From Chlorogloeopsis fritschii PCC 6912 (GTDB taxonomy: Bacteria; Cyanobacteriota; Cyanobacteriia; Cyanobacteriales; Nostocaceae): a stretch of DNA of 64,000 bases. Below, piece after piece: positions 16,940-25,074 of this stretch (position 1 is its first letter; the number at the start of each line of letters is the position of its first letter). Under the pieces are notes generated by a model, which saw only the letters and a list, made by a program, of their open reading frames with translations, searched no databases and was not told the origin of the DNA. The stretch lies in the NCBI RefSeq assembly GCF_000317285.1, contig NZ_AJLN01000081.1:54407-118406 (forward strand). Reading direction: 5' to 3'. Both the position numbers and the translations under genes were made by a program.

Positions 16940-19282
16940 ATGGGTAAGTTAGTAGTTCTGAAATTCTCAGACGGTAGTTTTGACAAAGGGTTTGCTGTCA
17001 CGCTGCAAATTGGCGCAGAAGGTGAGCTACCTTCATCGGAAATTGCAGGCAGGCTACCTCCGGCAATCGAATTGTTACAAATGTATAGAGAGTGGCAGTC
17101 TAGTTACCTGAAGATGGGCAACCGTTATCGCCTATCTGCCGACAAGGTACAGGTAACAAATGTATCAATAGTTCAAGACTGTGACCAAACTGCTTATATT
17201 TTGCGATCGCATCTCAACAGTTGGCTACTGGCTCCAGAATTTCGTCCTGTTCGGGAAAAATGGCTAGAACAATTGTTGCCTGCGGATGAAGTGCGAGTCA
17301 TATTGCAAACAGATAATCGCGATCTGCAGCGGTTGCCCTGGCATCTTTGGGATGTCATGGAACGTTACCGTAAGGCTGAAATTGCTATAGCACCTCTGAG
17401 ATACGAACGAATAGCTTCCAAAAAAACACTTAATCATAAGGTAAATATCTTAGCGATTCTCGGCAACAGTCAGGGAATTAATACTCAAAGAGACAAAGCA
17501 TTGTTGGAGGCTTTGCCTGGGGCTGATGTAAGTTTTTTGGTAGAACCACAACGAAAAGAATTAAATGACTTTCTCTGGCAGAAAAACTGGGATATTCTTT
17601 TTTTTGCTGGACACAGTTCTAGCCAAGGCAATAATGGTGCTGGGCGAATATTTCTCAATCAAACTGATAGCCTGACTATTAGTGAATTAAAATACGCCTT
17701 AAGAAAAGCTGTAGAGCGGGGCTTACAACTGGCAATTTTCAACTCTTGTGATGGTTTGGGACTGGCAGAACAGTTAGCTGACTTACATATTCCTCAAATA
17801 ATTGTCATGCGCGAACCTGTTCCTGATTTGGTAGCGCAGGAGTTTTTAAAGTATTTTCTAGAAGGATTTGCTGCTGGTGAGCGTTTTTATTTAGCAGTGC
17901 GGGAAGCAAGAGAACAACTGCAAGGATTGGAAGATAAATTTCCCTGTGCTAGTTGGTTACCAGTAATTTGCCAGAATCTTGCGGAAGCTCCATCCGCCTG
18001 GCAAGACATTACTGGCAGGATTGCTGTCAAAAAAGCAGTTAAACCAATTGCTATTTCGTCTTTTGTGCGTAATTTCACTCAAATATTACTTGCCAGCGCG
18101 GTGATAAGTACAACAGTGGTGGGAGTAAGATTTTTTGGGCTTTTACAACGTTGGGAATTACAAGCTTTTGATGGCATGATGCGATCGCGCTCTGTTGTTA
18201 TCGATGAAGGGCCAGATCCGCGCCTTTTGTTGGTAACAATTAATGATGCTGACATTGCCGCCCAACGCCATGAAGGCGAACCTTTAAAAGGCACATCTAT
18301 TTCTGACAAATATCTCAATCTTCTATTGGAGAAACTTCAACAGTACCAACCTCAAGCGATCGGTTTAGATATCTACCGCGATTTCCCTGCTGAATCTCCA
18401 GATTTAATCAAGCGCCTCAAAGAAACCGACAATTTAATCGGGGTTTGTAAAGGTAGTTACGCCAGAGCCAATACCACTGGCATTGCACCGCCACCAGAAA
18501 TTCCCCCTCCCCGTTTAGGTTTTAGCGACTTCGTCAATGATGAAGATGGAGTGGTGCGTCGGCATCTACTAGCTATGAAACAAGAAGCAGCATCACCATG
18601 CCCTGCAAACTATGCCTTCAGTACGCAGCTGGCAATCCATTATTTGCACTCTCTCGGCATTCAACCGCAGTTTACATCCCAGGGAGATTTACAGCTTGGT
18701 CAAATTATTTTACAACGCTTGCGATCGCGAAGGGGCGGTTATCAAAACATCGACACTAATGGCGGTCAAATACTGCTAAATTATCGTTCTGGCAAGCAAG
18801 TTGCCGAACAAATCACGCTGACACAACTTTTATCAGCTCCAATCAACCCTAATGCCATCAAAAACCGAATTGTGCTTATTGGCGTTGCTGCCAAAGGTGA
18901 TTTCCCAGATTATTGGGCTACATCCTATGGGACTGAGTTAGATAAACAACAACCAGGAGTATTACTACAAGCCCATATGATTAGCCAAATTCTGAGTGCT
19001 GTTCTCGATGGACGTTCTTTACTTGTAACATGGCACCCACTAGCTGAGGTAGTGTGGATCTGGATTTGGGCTGTAGCAGGAGGATTGCTCGCTTGGCAAA
19101 TACGACATTCACTGCCACGCTTGGTAGCGATTGTGATTGTTTCCTCTGGAATTGTTTACATTATCTGCTTGAGTTTGTTGATCCGGGGGTATTGGGTGCC
19201 TTTTGTACCCTCAGTACTGACACTACTCGGTACTGTTAGCGTTACATCAATTCAGTATTCAAAATTAAGAAGTCAAAATTGA
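16940..19282 (+). CDS. CHAT-CHASE2 membrane protein, candidate sensor protease
   Basis: The 780-residue protein begins with a cytoplasmic part, a CHAT domain at about 165-345 with both dyad residues in place: ILFFAGHSSSQ (His225) and LAIFNSCDGLGLA (Cys270). A transmembrane segment follows at about 378-400, then a CHASE2 domain (about 403-690; LQAFDGMMRSR, DPRLLLVTINDADIAAQ, IGLDIYRDFP, NRIVLIGVAAKGDFPD), and three closing transmembrane helices (about 701-720, 727-748, 752-770). CHASE2 is an extracytoplasmic sensory domain normally fused to kinases or cyclases. Here the output is a caspase-like fold, so the likely role is signal-controlled proteolysis in the cytoplasm; substrates are unknown. 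It lies between DUF1822 and DUF928 genes in one run. Confidence 0.9.
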   Translation: MGKLVVLKFSDGSFDKGFAVTLQIGAEGELPSSEIAGRLPPAIELLQMYREWQSSYLKMGNRYRLSADKVQVTNVSIVQDCDQTAYILRSHLNSWLLAPEFRPVREKWLEQLLPADEVRVILQTDNRDLQRLPWHLWDVMERYRKAEIAIAPLRYERIASKKTLNHKVNILAILGNSQGINTQRDKALLEALPGADVSFLVEPQRKELNDFLWQKNWDILFFAGHSSSQGNNGAGRIFLNQTDSLTISELKYALRKAVERGLQLAIFNSCDGLGLAEQLADLHIPQIIVMREPVPDLVAQEFLKYFLEGFAAGERFYLAVREAREQLQGLEDKFPCASWLPVICQNLAEAPSAWQDITGRIAVKKAVKPIAISSFVRNFTQILLASAVISTTVVGVRFFGLLQRWELQAFDGMMRSRSVVIDEGPDPRLLLVTINDADIAAQRHEGEPLKGTSISDKYLNLLLEKLQQYQPQAIGLDIYRDFPAESPDLIKRLKETDNLIGVCKGSYARANTTGIAPPPEIPPPRLGFSDFVNDEDGVVRRHLLAMKQEAASPCPANYAFSTQLAIHYLHSLGIQPQFTSQGDLQLGQIILQRLRSRRGGYQNIDTNGGQILLNYRSGKQVAEQITLTQLLSAPINPNAIKNRIVLIGVAAKGDFPDYWATSYGTELDKQQPGVLLQAHMISQILSAVLDGRSLLVTWHPLAEVVWIWIWAVAGGLLAWQIRHSLPRLVAIVIVSSGIVYIICLSLLIRGYWVPFVPSVLTLLGTVSVTSIQYSKLRSQN

Positions 19283-19357
19283 TCGGCTGATTAATTTTTA
19301 AGAGTTAATAGGTATAGTTACTTAATATTGGACAATTATTGAAATGAGGGAGGGCGT

Positions 19358-20194
19358 ATGAAGATTAGTTTACCATCGGTCAAACTGGTTGTAGCAGTTG
19401 CCCTCAGCAGCACTGGCTTTCTAAGTAATATTACGTTATTTTCAGCACAGTCTTCTGTGCCAATTCCAACAGCAACTCCAAAACCAATCTTAAATCCATC
19501 ACCACCAGCTACTCCTTCTCATGGTAAGGGAAGAGTGCGTGTTGTTTTGCCAGAACTGCCTCCAGGACTAGGCCCTGCTCCTGGGGGACGCAGATTTGGT
19601 GGAGCCACAAGGGGAGAATGTCCGGCTGTCAAAATGCCCTTAACTGCTTTAGTTCCTTTAACAAAGCAACCACCATCGATAGTCAATGTCTGGGGATTGA
19701 CGACGCAAGAATATCCAAAATTGTGGTTTTACCTACCCTACACCACTAGTTTTGCCTACCCAGCTGAGTTTACGGTGCTAGATGATGAGTCCAAAGATCC
19801 ACTCTACACAAGTGCGATCGCTTTACCGAAACAAGCAGGCGTAATTGATGTTCCTTTACCTGCTAGCATTGCTGCGCTAAAAGTAGGCAAACGATACCGC
19901 TGGTTCTTGAATATTTACTGCGATCGCGAAAAACAATCAGCTCCTGTTTATGTTGAAGGAGTGATTATACGCACAGGAATTAATCAAGCTTTGGCGAAAC
20001 AACTGCAAAAAGCAAAACCGCTACAGCAAGTCGTAATTTATGCTAACAATGGCTTCTGGCATGATGCTTTGACAAAATTAGCAGAACTACGCCAACAACA
20101 TCCTCACAATCGCTACCTCCAGACAGAGTGGACAAATTTGTTAACAGCGATCGGCTTAAATGATTTGGCAACTCAACCTTTAGTTTCTAATTAA
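19358..20194 (+). CDS. DUF928 family exported protein
   Basis: The 278-residue protein has a signal peptide (KLVVAVALSSTGFLSNITLF, then a Pro/Thr-rich segment) and the DUF928 hallmark GGRRFGGATRGECP at about residue 80. It continues with LTALVPL, a WGLTTQEYPKLWFYLPY block and LPASIAALKVGKRYRWFLNI, typical of the family. GAGGGAGGG lies just before the ATG. DUF928 is a cyanobacterial family of unknown function, predicted periplasmic, and commonly a neighbour of CHASE2 and CHAT genes. It could be the ligand-side or surface component of the locus; this is inference from location and order only. Confidence 0.87.
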   Translation: MKISLPSVKLVVAVALSSTGFLSNITLFSAQSSVPIPTATPKPILNPSPPATPSHGKGRVRVVLPELPPGLGPAPGGRRFGGATRGECPAVKMPLTALVPLTKQPPSIVNVWGLTTQEYPKLWFYLPYTTSFAYPAEFTVLDDESKDPLYTSAIALPKQAGVIDVPLPASIAALKVGKRYRWFLNIYCDREKQSAPVYVEGVIIRTGINQALAKQLQKAKPLQQVVIYANNGFWHDALTKLAELRQQHPHNRYLQTEWTNLLTAIGLNDLATQPLVSN

Positions 20195-20237
20195 TCGTGA
20201 GTTTTCCAAGCTGCACCAAGCTCAACAACAGCCAACC

Positions 20238-20304
20238 ATAAGGTAGGCACTACCTAATTTTCCTCAAACCCTTATTTTTAGGTTGGGAACAGTGCCCACC
20301 CTAC
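20238..20304. repeat. 67-bp inverted-repeat element, copy 4
   Basis: The ends ATAAGGTAGGCACT and AGTGCCCACCCTAC enclose the family inner segment. It is part of a 106-bp tandem duplication that also includes the preceding CAAGCTCAACAACAGCCAAC. Confidence 0.85.
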
Positions 20305-20343
20305 AAAAATTGCTTACTGCACCAAGCTCAACAACAGCCAACC

Positions 20344-20410
20344 ATAAGGTGGGCACTACCTAATTTTCCTCAAACCCTTATTTTTAGGTTGGGAACAGTG
20401 CCCACCCTAC
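20344..20410. repeat. 67-bp inverted-repeat element, copy 5
   Basis: Second unit of the 106-bp tandem duplication, nearly identical to copy 4. Confidence 0.85.
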
Positions 20411-20419
20411 AAAAATTGC

Positions 20420-20444
20420 TTACTAGGTTCAACCTGGTAACTAG
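20420..20444. repeat. ACCAGGTT-AACCTGGT family palindrome
   Basis: TTACTAGGTTCAACCTGGTA is a short imperfect palindrome followed by GGTGGTGGGCTG. Related copies are at 30152-30180, followed by GTGGTGGGCTG, and 63911-63935. Confidence 0.65.
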
Positions 20445-20966
20445 GGTGGTGGGCTGTTGTAACAGAAGATGTCTATTGAATCAATCTTTCTTACAATAAA
20501 TAAATTTTTGTATAAATTTATATTTTCAGTAATTTCAATTATCTATTTAGTGTTAATCTTATGAGATTTTAATGAGTAATCAAAAAGCTGTGATTAATGA
20601 CATCTCAGGCAGTAAATAATTACTCAGCAAGTACAATCTACCTGAGTAAGCAACTATGGGTATTTTCTGACATGAAATCGAAAATACCTCTCAGTAACAT
20701 CAATCTGCTTGCCAATCCCAGAAAAATAAATCAAAATTGCTCATCTTCTCTTAAAAAAGTTTAATTAAAAATCCTTTAAAAAAATATAAACGTGAGACAG
20801 ATGCGATCGCCAAGCAAGGTAGAGTTGAGGTTAAGTATAAAAAGACACGATTATCTTTGTAACAAAAGAAATAACTCGGTTGTATAATTAGCGCGATCTG
20901 CCTTAGAAAAAACAGCTATTAGGACAGGCTAGTTTTCTGTTTACTCTATCTTCAATTAAAAAGCAT
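20445..20966. other. AT-rich leader region before the DUF4912 gene
   Basis: The region contains one 9-bp-stem hairpin (GGTATTTTC at 20659-20667 with GAAAATACC at 20680-20688) and a HIP1 site near 20804. No gene was seen beyond a 15-codon frame at about 20570. Confidence 0.4.
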
Positions 20967-23936
20967 ATGTGGCAAAAAGACAAAAAAGATAGTTCCATAG
21001 TCAATCTGGCATTACTGCTGACATTAGCAACAACCCCGATGACAGCAAATCTGGTGCTGTCAGAACCAGCACTAGCCCAATCTGCTGCTGATGTTCCGTC
21101 TTTCTCACTGCCGTCAACAGTACCAAGTGATACAGTAGTACGGATCGATGGTTCGAGTAGCATGGCTACAATTAACCAAACCATGAAAGAAAGGTTTGAG
21201 CAACAGTTTGCTGGTGCCAGGGTAGAAGTAGCAGCTAATGGTACTGAGGCGGCACTGAAAGCTTTACAAGAAGGGACGATAGATATAGCAGCAATTGGCC
21301 GTGGTTTGACACCAGAAGAGAAAGCGCAAGGTTTGGAACAAGTTAGGTTACGGCGAGAAAAAATAGCGATCGTAGTAGGTGCAGACAACCCCTTCAAAGG
21401 CAGTTTGACGAATCGGCAATTTGCCAGGATCTTTCGAGGACAAATTACAAATTGGTCACAATTAGGGAGACGCCCAGGAAAAATTCGGGTTATAGATCGT
21501 CCAGCTACAAATGAATCTAGACAAGCTTTTCGCAGTTATCCAGCTTTCCGACGAGCTAAATTTGCTACAGGTGCTACTGCTACCCAACTAACTGATGACA
21601 ACACCGCCGAAGTGATCAAGCAATTAGGTAAAGACGGCATTAGCTACGTTTTAGCCAGTCAGATATCTAAACTCGAAGGTGTGCGAGTTCTCAGGATACA
21701 TAACACTTTGCCAGAAGATTCTAGGTATCCTTTTTCACAACCGTTTGTCTACGTTTACAAGAAAAATTCCAGCCCAAACGTGAGTAGTTTTTTGGGCTTT
21801 GCCACCAACTCGCCCGGAAAGCAAGCTGTGCAGGCTGCGATGACTGCTGAAGCAGAAGCGATCGCCGCCAGCTTATCTCAAGGAGAAACTCAGACACCAG
21901 CTACAGCAACGGTTCCCTTTACTGCGACTGCAACACCCACTCCAGAAGAAATTCCAGCTACAAGCGCTTCACCGACAACAGTTACTGAATCTCCAGCGAC
22001 TGTAACTGATGCAAATATTCCCACTGATAACAATCAAACAGAGCAAAACCAAACAGCACTTTGGTGGTTGGTGTTACCCGTTTTAGGCTTAGGCGGAATA
22101 TTACTGTGGTTGTTGCGAAGAAAACCCAAAAATAAGACACAAGAAGTTGTCGCAACATCCGAGCCAACTCCCGCTCTAGAAGAAACGCGATCGCCCCAGA
22201 TGGCAGGTGTTGGTGCTGCTAGCAATGGTGCAACTCAAATCGGTGAATCCAACCTGCTACAAAAAATATCTAAAATTTCATCTCACCAAAATCAAGCAGA
22301 AAATCTTACGCATAATAATGGAAATTCTGTAGCAGCAGGAGCAACCTTATTATCGAGCAAAGATTCACAAATAGTAGACCGCGATCGCACATTTACTGAG
22401 GTTGATGAAACAACGATTAAATCAACACCTCCAGTCACACCCTCTTTTGCTGAGACAACTGGATTTGATTTAGAAGCGCCGGTGACAGTTGTTAGGAATT
22501 CCTACACACCATTACCAGATTCACTTCACGCTCCTGCTCAGGAGATTCCGCCAACAACACCAACAGAAACTACATCTGGGGAGCAACTATTTGCTCAAGG
22601 AGCAGACACCGATTTGCAGAGAACTTCAGTTAATAATAGTGATGTTGAAGTAGTAAAAGATGGATATCCCTCACTTCCAGATGTTTGGGAAGATATATCT
22701 GAAGAGAAAATCTTGTCAACACAAGTAATAACTACTTATTCAGAACCACCAGATGTTCCGCAGATTTCATTAGATGCAGAGGTAAAATCGCCACAAGAAG
22801 ATCCTACACCTCCCACAGTGGATGAGATTCCGGAAACACAAGACATAGCTTTTGTGCCCGAACCACCAAACGCTGCTGAAGTTTCATTGCCGGATTTAGA
22901 AACACCAAACATAATTGACAGTACTGCATATCCTCCCTTACCCGATGTTTGGGAAGAAATTACTCAACAAGATGTACAATCTGCACATCCAACAGCTGCA
23001 ATCGAGGAACTGCCTGATGTTTCCAACCTTGGTTCGGATTTAGAAACATCAGTTGCAATGAATACTTCCGCTCCGGAACTACCCGATCTGGGCGAAGATG
23101 AATTGGGTATGCAAGCGCAAGCCGGAGAAGATACAGTAATTCAGGAAGATACAGTATATCAGGAATTATCTACCCCCAGTTCTAATGTTTTAGAAGACAT
23201 AACTCAACAAGATAGCAACTCGGAAACTGATTCAACTATCGGGCCATGGGCTACAATTTACGGCATCCACGATAATGAAAATTTAAATGCCCATTTGGAG
23301 ATTCCCAGTACTGATGAAACTGCATTAGTGGATAAAGTAAATGCTCAAGCTCAATATTTAGATGTTGAGAACAGAATTGTTCTTGTACCTCGTACTCCCA
23401 AGTGGGCTTATGTATGTTGGCAGGTTGCCGATACTACCAAGGAAATGCTGCGGCAGCGCGGTGGTTCTCAATTTGCATTGAGACTCTATGATGTTACTGG
23501 CATCGATTTGAGTTATCAAACTCCCGTTCTTGTACAGCAATATGAATGTGAGGAAACAATTTGCGATCGCTATGTAGCTATTCCTGCGAGCGATCGCGAT
23601 TATATGGCAGAACTTGGCTATGTAACTGATGATAGTCGCTGGTTGTTACTTGCCCGTTCAGGTGTTGCTCGTGTATTCAACCGTCCAGAGAAAGATTTTT
23701 GGTTCATAGCAGATGCAGAACTGATTATCCACGGAGCCACGGAACCTGGTTCAAACGTGAATATTGGCGGTCATCCGATTAAACTTAAACCAGATGGTAC
23801 CTTCCACTTGCGCATACCTTTCACAGACAGCTTAATCGAATACGTGATGAATGCCACTGCTGCTGATAGCGAAAAAACTAAATCCATTCGCGTGAAGTTT
23901 TTTCAAGAAACTCCAACAGAGTATTCTGAAAGTTAA
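20967..23936 (+). CDS. PstS-like binding domain / transmembrane / DUF4912 protein
   Basis: The 989-residue protein has a signal-peptide-like start (LALLLTLATTPMTANLVL, then EPALAQS) and a periplasmic phosphate-binding-protein-type domain at about 56-300 (VRIDGSSSMATINQTMKERF, DIAAIGRGLTPEE, TNRQFARIFRGQITNW). A Thr/Pro-rich linker precedes a transmembrane helix at about 364-383 followed by RRKPKNK. The cytoplasmic side has a long acidic region with repeated PLPDVWE units (YPSLPDVWEDISEE near 568, YPPLPDVWEEITQQD near 653) and a C-terminal DUF4912 domain (about 780-975; RIVLVPRTPKWAYVCWQVAD). The layout suggests a one-piece receptor with an outside ligand domain. It has its own long leader and may not be in the CHAT operon. 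Confidence 0.85.
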   Translation: MWQKDKKDSSIVNLALLLTLATTPMTANLVLSEPALAQSAADVPSFSLPSTVPSDTVVRIDGSSSMATINQTMKERFEQQFAGARVEVAANGTEAALKALQEGTIDIAAIGRGLTPEEKAQGLEQVRLRREKIAIVVGADNPFKGSLTNRQFARIFRGQITNWSQLGRRPGKIRVIDRPATNESRQAFRSYPAFRRAKFATGATATQLTDDNTAEVIKQLGKDGISYVLASQISKLEGVRVLRIHNTLPEDSRYPFSQPFVYVYKKNSSPNVSSFLGFATNSPGKQAVQAAMTAEAEAIAASLSQGETQTPATATVPFTATATPTPEEIPATSASPTTVTESPATVTDANIPTDNNQTEQNQTALWWLVLPVLGLGGILLWLLRRKPKNKTQEVVATSEPTPALEETRSPQMAGVGAASNGATQIGESNLLQKISKISSHQNQAENLTHNNGNSVAAGATLLSSKDSQIVDRDRTFTEVDETTIKSTPPVTPSFAETTGFDLEAPVTVVRNSYTPLPDSLHAPAQEIPPTTPTETTSGEQLFAQGADTDLQRTSVNNSDVEVVKDGYPSLPDVWEDISEEKILSTQVITTYSEPPDVPQISLDAEVKSPQEDPTPPTVDEIPETQDIAFVPEPPNAAEVSLPDLETPNIIDSTAYPPLPDVWEEITQQDVQSAHPTAAIEELPDVSNLGSDLETSVAMNTSAPELPDLGEDELGMQAQAGEDTVIQEDTVYQELSTPSSNVLEDITQQDSNSETDSTIGPWATIYGIHDNENLNAHLEIPSTDETALVDKVNAQAQYLDVENRIVLVPRTPKWAYVCWQVADTTKEMLRQRGGSQFALRLYDVTGIDLSYQTPVLVQQYECEETICDRYVAIPASDRDYMAELGYVTDDSRWLLLARSGVARVFNRPEKDFWFIADAELIIHGATEPGSNVNIGGHPIKLKPDGTFHLRIPFTDSLIEYVMNATAADSEKTKSIRVKFFQETPTEYSES

Positions 23937-24003
23937 TTCACATTATGATGTGAATTAAAAATTATGTTTTAGAAATCGAACACTGTCTTGGAAAGCTTTG
24001 ATC

Positions 24004-24016
24004 GGAGGAAACCTCC
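24004..24016. terminator. Possible hairpin downstream of the DUF4912 gene
   Basis: GGAGGAAACCTCC is a 5-bp GC-rich stem with a three-base loop, 68 bases after the stop codon. No clear T-run follows, so termination is only possible. Confidence 0.25.
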
Positions 24017-24035
24017 GCTCAAACTTTCCGCAGAT

Positions 24036-24090
24036 GGACACAGATAAACACAGATAAATCATCTGTGTGCATCTGTGTTTATCTGTGTTC
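24036..24090. repeat. Long hairpin of the CACAGATAAACACAGAT family
   Basis: GGACACAGATAAACACAGAT at 24036-24055 pairs with ATCTGTGTTTATCTGTGTTC at 24071-24090 with at most one mismatch, leaving a 15-base loop. A more degenerate copy of the same family is at 27307-27365. Confidence 0.85.
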
Positions 24091-24119
24091 GTTATCATCA
24101 ATAGACAGGACTTTTAAGG

Positions 24120-24131
24120 AGTCGGGGATCT
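24120..24131. repeat. Half copy of the CCCCGACTT palindrome
   Basis: AGTCGGGGATCT matches the right arm of the palindromes at 5387 and 59757; the left arm is missing. Confidence 0.5.
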
Positions 24132-24193
24132 ATGTTTTTTAGCAATAAAAGAGTTTTAAAACTGTTCCCCCAACCCGTTTCCCTTTCCCTGCT

Positions 24194-24928
24194 TTATCTT
24201 GCATTCAAATAATCTGCCAAAGCTTCAGAACCACCAATACGTTTGCCATCAATAAAAACTTGTGGAACCGTCGTTGCACCTGTTATTGCTTGCAAAGAAC
24301 GAGTTGTTGCATCTTTACCCAAAACAATTTCTTCGTAATCAAAACTGTTTTCTTTTAGCATCTGTTTGGCACGAGCGCAGTAGGGGCAACCGGGTTTTGT
24401 AAATAGAGAAATCAAATTTGGTTTCGCCGCATTTGGGTTGATGTATCTAAGCATTGTTTCTGCATCAGATACCTTAAATGGATCGCCCGGTTCTTCTGGC
24501 TCAATAAACATTTTCTCAATGGTGCCATCCTTTACTAACATGGAATAGCGCCAGGATCTTTTGCCAAAACCTAAGTCTGACTTATCCACGAGCATTCCCA
24601 TTTCTTCGGTAAATTCACCGTTACCGTCTGGTATAAAACACAAATTATCTGCTTCTTGATCCTTTGCCCATTCACTCATCACAAAAGGATCATTGACAGA
24701 GATGCAGATAATATCATCTACACCGTTTTCTCTAAAAGTCTTTGCCAATTGGTTATAGCCTGGAACATGAGTTGAAGAGCAGGTAGGGGTAAATGCTCCT
24801 GGCAAAGCAAAAACTATTACGGTTTTACCTTTAAATAGCTCGTCAGTTGTCACATTCACCCACTGATCGTTCTGGCGCACACGGAAGGTAACGTTGGGTA
24901 CTTTTTGTCCTTCGTGGTTTGGCAACAT
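24194..24928 (-). CDS. Peroxiredoxin-glutaredoxin fusion (PrxV-type)
   Basis: This two-domain peroxidase reduces hydroperoxides with electrons from glutathione through its own glutaredoxin domain. Residues 1-165 form a Prx5-type peroxiredoxin with peroxidatic Cys50 in [17 protein letters not shown]. Residues 171-244 form a glutaredoxin with the CPYC active site (Cys181, Cys184), the [14 protein letters not shown] motif and cis-Pro. The 244-residue length fits known Prx-Grx hybrids from cyanobacteria and some pathogens. It is cytoplasmic. A suitable AG-rich region before the ATG (GAGCTAAACTTA) supports the start. It is a single gene between repeats. Confidence 0.93.
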   Translation of the reverse strand: MLPNHEGQKVPNVTFRVRQNDQWVNVTTDELFKGKTVIVFALPGAFTPTCSSTHVPGYNQLAKTFRENGVDDIICISVNDPFVMSEWAKDQEADNLCFIPDGNGEFTEEMGMLVDKSDLGFGKRSWRYSMLVKDGTIEKMFIEPEEPGDPFKVSDAETMLRYINPNAAKPNLISLFTKPGCPYCARAKQMLKENSFDYEEIVLGKDATTRSLQAITGATTVPQVFIDGKRIGGSEALADYLNAR

Positions 24929-25013
24929 TAAGTTTAGCTCCTTGATTTAAATTCTTTCTAAAGCGTACTCATTATGATTATGGATGTCAATATGCAGATT
25001 TTGTCAGCAAACC

Positions 25014-25038
25014 GTAAGGTGGGCACAGCCCACCCTAC
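25014..25038. repeat. Minimal 67-bp-family element (ends only)
   Basis: GTAAGGTGGGCACA is joined directly to GCCCACCCTAC, i.e. the two ends of the 67-bp element with the inner segment deleted. Confidence 0.75.
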
Positions 25039-25074
25039 ACAAACTGCTAGAAAATATTCTCCACACCCATCACA

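Noticed and set aside
20903..21397. 164-residue minus-strand ORF over the PstS-like domain
   Set aside because: Ser/Ala-rich shadow of the plus-strand gene, whose domain is clearly recognisable.
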